Assembly: GCA_905221615.1 (NCBI GenBank)
Contig: CAJNDT010006191.1
Location: 413,585-477,584 of the forward strand
From: Symbiodinium sp. CCMP2592
Lineage: Eukaryota; Sar; Dinophyceae; Suessiales; Symbiodiniaceae
Direction of reading: 5' to 3'
Length of the DNA: 64,000 bases
In this document: piece by piece, positions 59,945 to 64,000 of the stretch
Position numbering within the stretch: the first letter of the stretch is position 1
How the letters are laid out: every line of letters begins with the position of its first letter
The notes under the pieces: generated by a model
The model's input: only the letters and a program-made list of their open reading frames with translations
The model's database searches: none
Told to the model about the DNA's origin: nothing
Made by a program: the position numbers and the translations under genes

Positions 59945-61555
59945 ATGATTCCAGGCACTTTGAGGCAGTGGCTGGACGGCTGGGGGTCCGGCTTTCAGAG
60001 TGCCACCGAGGCCAGCATCGGTGCCACTCATGCCCGTTTTGGTCTCGGGGCGGCCAAACTTCCACAAAGATTGTTGGTGGGAACTGATTGCAGTGGCATT
60101 GATGCACCGATCCATGGCCTTAGGGAGCTCGGCATCACGCACCAGCATTTGTTTGGGAGTGAGGTGGCTGCTGGTCCTCGGTCGGTTATCGAGGCTAATA
60201 CCAAGCCCTCGGTACTGTTCCACAGTGTCCTGGATGCTGACAAGGCACCGTTCGTTCACCTGTACATTGCCGGCTTCAGCTGCAAGCCGTTCAGCCTGCT
60301 CCACAATAAGTCAAGGCTCCTCAAGGAAAAACAGGCTCAAATATTCTATGGGGTCGTTGCACGCATCCAACTTGTGCGGCCCTCGTGCTTCGTGCTGGAG
60401 AATGTGTCAGGCATCAAGCGTGTTTCTGCAAAGGTTCTGGCGGCACTCAGGTCCACAGGCTATCATGTCGAAATGATTTTGATGAACCCTGCCGAGCTAC
60501 AGGAGCCCATCCAGAGGCCTAGGTACTACTTCATCGGGGTCCGGCAAGATGTGAGCCTCATCTCGCCAAAGGACATGTCGTGCTGGCTTCGTGAGGCTTG
60601 GGCGGAAGTCCTGGATGCAGTTGCTTCCGGAGACGCAGTCGATCTTTTGGATAGACTGCTACCGGCGAGCCACCCTGCTGTGGCACAGTACCAGGAAAGC
60701 CGCAAACGGAAGTGGTCGCAAGCTTCCAACCGTGGGTTCCCAGGCTCCCAGGCTCCAGGCTCCCATGCTCCAAAGTGGAAAGAATTGCACAAGATGTGCA
60801 AAGCTTCAATGCAGCAGGGCAGCCGGTTGAAGAGTGAGAGTCGGAGGCCTTGCACTGAGAGCGGAGTCGCCTGCTGCGCAGACACGTTGTTCCTGCATTT
60901 GCCGCGTGAGCGTGATGCCTGGGACATCATTTGCACAAAGCATGCAGGCAGTAAGGAGCTTGTCGCGGATGTATCCCAGAATGTGAACCGAGCCCGGGTG
61001 CGGACCGATGGCTCCCTGCCTACTGTTACACCTGGGGCCGTACTGGTATCCGCACGAGCTGGAAGGATCATTAGCCCGCTTGAAAAAGTCATGCTGCACG
61101 GTTTTCCAATTCACCGTATGGTTTTTCCCAGCAAAGTGACCGACAAGGAGCTCGCCAGCATGGGCGGCAACACGATGCATGTGCAGATTGTAGCCGTGGC
61201 AATGAAGTTTGCGCTTGCGTTGGTAAACTGGAGCCTGCCCAAAGCTTCCCGGCCGACAGCCTTGTGCAGCACCGTTGCTGCGCCAAGCATAACTGCTTCA
61301 GTTGTGCTCGGCGCAGCAGCGAAATGCCGCAAGCGCCATGGCAAGCCACGGAAGGCTCCCAAGGCGCGAAAGGCTGCATCGGCGCAGAAGCCTCCAAAGG
61401 CACCAAAGGCTCCAAAGGCTCAGAAGGCTGAAGGCATGTCAGCTTTGGCAAAGCGTTGGCAGAAAGTCTTGAGACCGCAGGCAGCAAAGAAGTGCTCGAG
61501 GAAGGGTGCCACGGCCACATTGGCGTCCCGTCTTGCCCATCGCTGGGCAAAGTAG
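59945..61555 (+). CDS. C5 cytosine DNA methyltransferase
   Basis: Intronless, 536 residues from the ATG at 59945 (GCCGCCATGA context), ending TAGTAG. An upstream ATG at 59873 in the same frame only adds 24 residues read from GGCTCCAGGC repeat, so I prefer 59945. Motifs in order: I, GTDCSGIDAP (residues 46-55, S-adenosylmethionine binding); II, acidic E73; IV, GFSCKPFS with catalytic Cys113; VI, ENV (152-154); VIII, QRPR (190-193); then a linker with a GSQAPGSHAP repeat (the target-recognition side); IX/X, LHGFP and GGNTMHVQ (from about 408). The usual motif IV PCQ is SCK here, a notable variant. The tail is Lys/Pro/Ala-rich (PKAPKAPKAQKA), written by a GGCTCC-type repeat, and could bind DNA. 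It would methylate cytosine in DNA using SAM. The absence of introns among intron-rich genes, and nearby repeats, suggest retroposition or a mobile-element origin; C5 methyltransferases carried by retrotransposons have been reported in dinoflagellates. Confidence 0.9.
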   Translation: MIPGTLRQWLDGWGSGFQSATEASIGATHARFGLGAAKLPQRLLVGTDCSGIDAPIHGLRELGITHQHLFGSEVAAGPRSVIEANTKPSVLFHSVLDADKAPFVHLYIAGFSCKPFSLLHNKSRLLKEKQAQIFYGVVARIQLVRPSCFVLENVSGIKRVSAKVLAALRSTGYHVEMILMNPAELQEPIQRPRYYFIGVRQDVSLISPKDMSCWLREAWAEVLDAVASGDAVDLLDRLLPASHPAVAQYQESRKRKWSQASNRGFPGSQAPGSHAPKWKELHKMCKASMQQGSRLKSESRRPCTESGVACCADTLFLHLPRERDAWDIICTKHAGSKELVADVSQNVNRARVRTDGSLPTVTPGAVLVSARAGRIISPLEKVMLHGFPIHRMVFPSKVTDKELASMGGNTMHVQIVAVAMKFALALVNWSLPKASRPTALCSTVAAPSITASVVLGAAAKCRKRHGKPRKAPKARKAASAQKPPKAPKAPKAQKAEGMSALAKRWQKVLRPQAAKKCSRKGATATLASRLAHRWAK

Positions 61556-61599
61556 TAGTCATTAATTCGTCATATTATGACGGAGAATGGCATGCGTTT

Positions 61600-61920
61600 T
61601 CTAATTTGGCCACTCGGAGTTGGCATCATAGACTGACTTAGGTGAGGCCGGGTGCAAAATTCGGGAAAGCCTGCTCCGAGCAGTACAGATTATTTGGACT
61701 GGGTCACCCTGCCGACTCCCAGTGAAACAAACCGCCGCAGTGTGCATAGGAGTTCGCAGTGTTGTGCCATTCGGGCTGCTTGACTCGGGGTAATACCCTC
61801 ACGTCTGCCAGGCAGCTGCTCGCTGTCGGATCGAACGGGAAGCTGGAGGCGCGGTTCTCGGGTTAGTCGGAGTCGGTTGGACCAGTTGCAGAGTCTGATT
61901 CAGTTCCAGTCTTAGCACGG
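61600..61920. other. No confident gene downstream of the methyltransferase
   Basis: Short frames (for example 61,660-61,790) are open but unsupported. No polyadenylation signal or terminal repeats were identified. Confidence 0.4.
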
Positions 61921-62009
61921 TTGCCACGGTTGCGTTTGCTTGTCATCGTAAGTGCTGCGCGGTCGCTTCAGGCTCCCAGGCTCAAGGCTCCAAGGCCCCC
62001 AGGATTTCA

Positions 62010-62300
62010 ATGCCAGTGGGTAGCCGCACCCTGCGTGGTCTTGCCGCTCGGTTCGGACTACGCTCCCGGAAGCAGGACCGGACGCCGACAAAAAAAAGAC
62101 GAGGTCCACAAGGATCCGTGCCTGCGGCCCCGAAGAAGCTTCGGCTCGAGTCCGGCGAAGGCCTGGCTCAGGAGGGCGACGACGACACCGGAAAGGGATG
62201 TGGCGATGTTGGTCTCGCGACTGAGAGCGATGCAGAGCATTTGGCTCGCCATCGTGGTGGCGACGAGAAATGCAGCCGATGCAAGCTGCCCGGTTCAGAA
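62010..62300 (+). CDS. N-terminal exon with CxxC, likely of the gene at 62885
   Basis: MPVGSRTLRGLAARFGLRSR, a Lys/Arg-rich basic stretch, an acidic Glu/Asp stretch, then EKCSRCKLPGS. The CxxC pair at the end suggests half of a zinc-binding site continuing in the next exon. The frame runs into the AT-rich palindrome at 62289, the likely intron start. Confidence 0.5.
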
Positions 62301-62409
62301 ACCCTAATTTTAATTTAAATTATTATTTAATTTATAATTTTATTTAATATTTAAATAGAAATTTAAATCATAAATGGTCTTATTATTAATAGGGTTTCTG
62401 AACCGGGCA
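62289..62409. mobile_element. AT-rich palindromic element
   Basis: GCCCGGTTCAGAAACCCTAA faces TTAATAGGGTTTCTGAACCG across about 75 bp of A/T. The left arm is also coding (KLPGSET), so the right arm is an inverted copy of exon DNA. Confidence 0.85.
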
Positions 62410-62519
62410 ACTAGACATACTACATACATACATACTTACATGCCTGCCATGCATGCATACACATTACATGTCAATCTATTTTTTCATTTTGGTTCTTTAT
62501 CATCTTGCTGTCGTGTTTC

Positions 62520-62568
62520 TCTCTCTCTCTCTCTCTCGGTGGCTCTCTCTCTCTCTCTCTCTCCGTCG

Positions 62569-62599
<31 letters not shown>

Positions 62600-62706
62600 T
62601 CTCTTTCTCTCGTTCTCTCTCTATCTCTCTCGCTCTCTCTCTCTCACTCTCTCTCTCTCTCTCTCTCTCTTTCTCGTGCTCTCCGTCTCTCTCTCTCTCT
62701 CTCTCT

Positions 62707-62754
<48 letters not shown>

Positions 62755-62772
62755 GTCTCTCTCTCTCTCTGT
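62520..62772. repeat. (CT)n microsatellite, about 250 bp
   Basis: CTCTCT with sporadic TTT, GTC and ATC breaks. The Ser/Leu-rich frames over it are artefacts. Confidence 0.95.
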
Positions 62773-62884
62773 TGGATCGTTATTGTTTGTGGCAGACTTG
62801 CTACTTGACTATGTTGCAGTTGCTGGTTGGTTCTTGCTTCCGGCATTCTCGACTTGATCTCGTCCGTTTGCATACAATCCCAAC

Positions 62885-64000
62885 ATGTCAGTCAGGTTCC
62901 TTCGCTTCCAGGAAGTTTGGAGCAAAGCCGGAAGCCTCACCCACACGTCTTGGGGCAAGCAGCAGCGGACAGTTTGGCTGGGCCAGAGACCAGCTCGCCG
63001 AGGAGGCGATTGGGGCATCGGCTGTCACTTTTGTGCACACTTGATGAATGTTTTGGCACAGAACCCAGCAGAGCGGAAGAGGTTGCAGTCCGGCCGAATT
63101 GTGCAGTGTAGTGCGAGCGGATAGCCCCTTTGTGATCAAATTAAGGCTGACCGTGACCAGCCCAACTTTCGCAGCCCTAAATGCCTAAGGCTGGGCAGTC
63201 GCCTCTCTACCAAGTGGGGTGCCTATGAGGTCCGATCAAGGACCGCATCATGTTGTCGTTGTCAGCTGTGATTTAAGGCATCAGTCGCGGACTTTGGCAG
63301 GAGTGCGATGCAGGCATGCTGCATACACGCTCACAGCAAGACCTTCGTTCACCAGGTGGCCACGAAGGTTTACCTAGCTCCTGACACGCCGATCTCACAG
63401 TGCTTGCCTTACAGCATCAAGCATCAGCACCTCTTCTCCGGCAACGTTCCTCAGCCGGCAGATTGGCTGCGAGCGTGGCGGGCGTGCCGGACAGCATCTT
63501 CTTTCAAAGGTGCCGTGAAATTCTATTCCACGGAAGACTTCGCTGCTGGCAGGAACACGAAGCTTGACAGTGTGAGCCAGGATGCAGCACTTTAAAAGGC
63601 CTAAGGTTTCAGATTGTTGACATTTTATTTTGGCACATTTAAATTTAAAATTGGACAAATAATTTAATTAATCATCTGAGGTCTCAAGAACATGATTCTT
63701 GTTATGCACTGGGCTGTCAAGAGTGTTCGCAAGCAGCGTCTCGAACAAGCCACCAGCATCAGCTTGTCCGTGGACGACCGCAAGGAGTATCGTTTGGTGA
63801 GGTACCGTTGCGATGTTCCACCGCGCACTGCCAAGCAGTCAGCGGCTCCAGGCTCCCAAGGTCCCCAAGGCTCCCAAGGCTCCCAAGGCTCGGAGGATGG
63901 CCCGCTTGTCGCCGATGGCTTGCTTGGGGTCTACAAGACAGGTGCCAGTGTTCCTGAAAACACATTGGAGGAGCACGATGCGGACAAGAGTCAGGTGATG
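62885..64000 (+). CDS. Split gene with CxxC motif, runs off the window
   Basis: Exons 62885-about 63100 (RRGGDWGIGCHFCAHLMNVL), 63146-63244 (RLSTKWGAYEVRSRTAS), 63278-63569 (KVYLAPDTPISQC and NVPQPADWLRAWRACRTASS) and 63681-64000 (MILVMHWAVKSVRKQRLEQA), all in one frame. Two stops, TAG 63122-63124 and TGA 63269-63271, fall inside introns 63101-63145 (GT-AG, or 63113-63145 GC-AG) and 63245-63277. Intron 63570-63680 is AT-rich GT-AG|G. WGIGCHFC with a downstream His-rich part suggests a zinc-finger-like N-terminus. The layout recalls multicopy dinoflagellate repeat proteins, possibly transposon-derived (memory only). The last exon contains a Gly-Ser-Gln repeat written by CAAGGCTCC. Confidence 0.6.
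63245..63277 (+). other. 33-nt GC-AG intron with 6-nt direct repeat
   Basis: GCATCATGTTG start, GATTTAAG end. GCATCA lies at its start and immediately after its end. Removing it deletes the in-frame TGA and gives RSRTASVADFGRS. Confidence 0.6.
63570..63680 (+). other. AT-rich GT-AG|G intron
   Basis: GTGTGAGCC start, CATCTGAG end, phase 1. Removal joins KLDS and LKNMILVM and removes the TAA at 63593. Confidence 0.6.

Noticed and set aside
61560-61645. Possible NADAR-like start (SSYYDGEWHAFSNLA) after the methyltransferase
   Set aside because: Only about 25 codons are open and the rest of the domain is absent.
62374-63044. Ser/Leu-rich open frames over the CT repeat
   Set aside because: Artefact of a dinucleotide repeat. 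The real exon starts after 62,880.

Overview
ORGANISM. The window looks like nuclear DNA of a dinoflagellate. (1) Introns that can be placed by reading frame use GT, GC or GA donors and an acceptor followed by G (AG|G), the known dinoflagellate pattern. (2) A 17-nt match to the 3' part of the dinoflagellate spliced leader is embedded at 26,932-26,948. (3) Degenerate TTTAGGG/CCCTAAA repeats are scattered nearly everywhere. (4) Genes are fragmented and all lie on the + strand, with tandem duplication. No rRNA, tRNA, bacterial operon or organelle gene was recognised.

LAYOUT. 0-15.3 kb and 34.7-49.6 kb hold many short exons (50-160 nt, + strand, mostly unrecognised products) in a sea of telomere-like repeats and 80-200 bp inverted-repeat (IR) elements. 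I sort these IR elements into about 20 families, lettered here A-X. 15.3-34.6 kb is a tandem duplication of one multi-exon gene unit: A about 15.36-24.1 kb, B about 24.1-34.6 kb. B carries about 3.7 kb of unrelated, GC-rich, decayed sequence at 25.7-29.4 kb. 49.8-53.7 kb holds palindromes and a 12-copy satellite of about 252 bp. 53.78-55.85 kb is a seven-exon gene with AT-rich introns. 56.5-57.6 kb is a telomere-like array with an orientation switch. 58.5-61.6 kb holds hairpin repeats, a 5' fragment and then a full intronless C5 cytosine DNA methyltransferase gene. 62.0-64.0 kb is a split gene with Cys-pair motifs, running off the right edge.

MAIN RESULT. Comparing units A and B shows introns present in one paralog and absent from the other: three spliced-out inserts in A that B lacks, one in B that A lacks, and one IR-A element that splits an A exon. 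Each is bounded by a short direct repeat or supplies its own AG, and removing it restores a frame matching the other copy. IR-element families and telomere-like sequence therefore behave as intron-generating ('introner'-like) DNA. Several introns appear to be only 21-33 nt long.

LIMITS. Exon borders come from reading frame and splice consensus alone. Most products are not recognised. Alignments were done by eye, so IR-element borders are good to about 5-10 nt.
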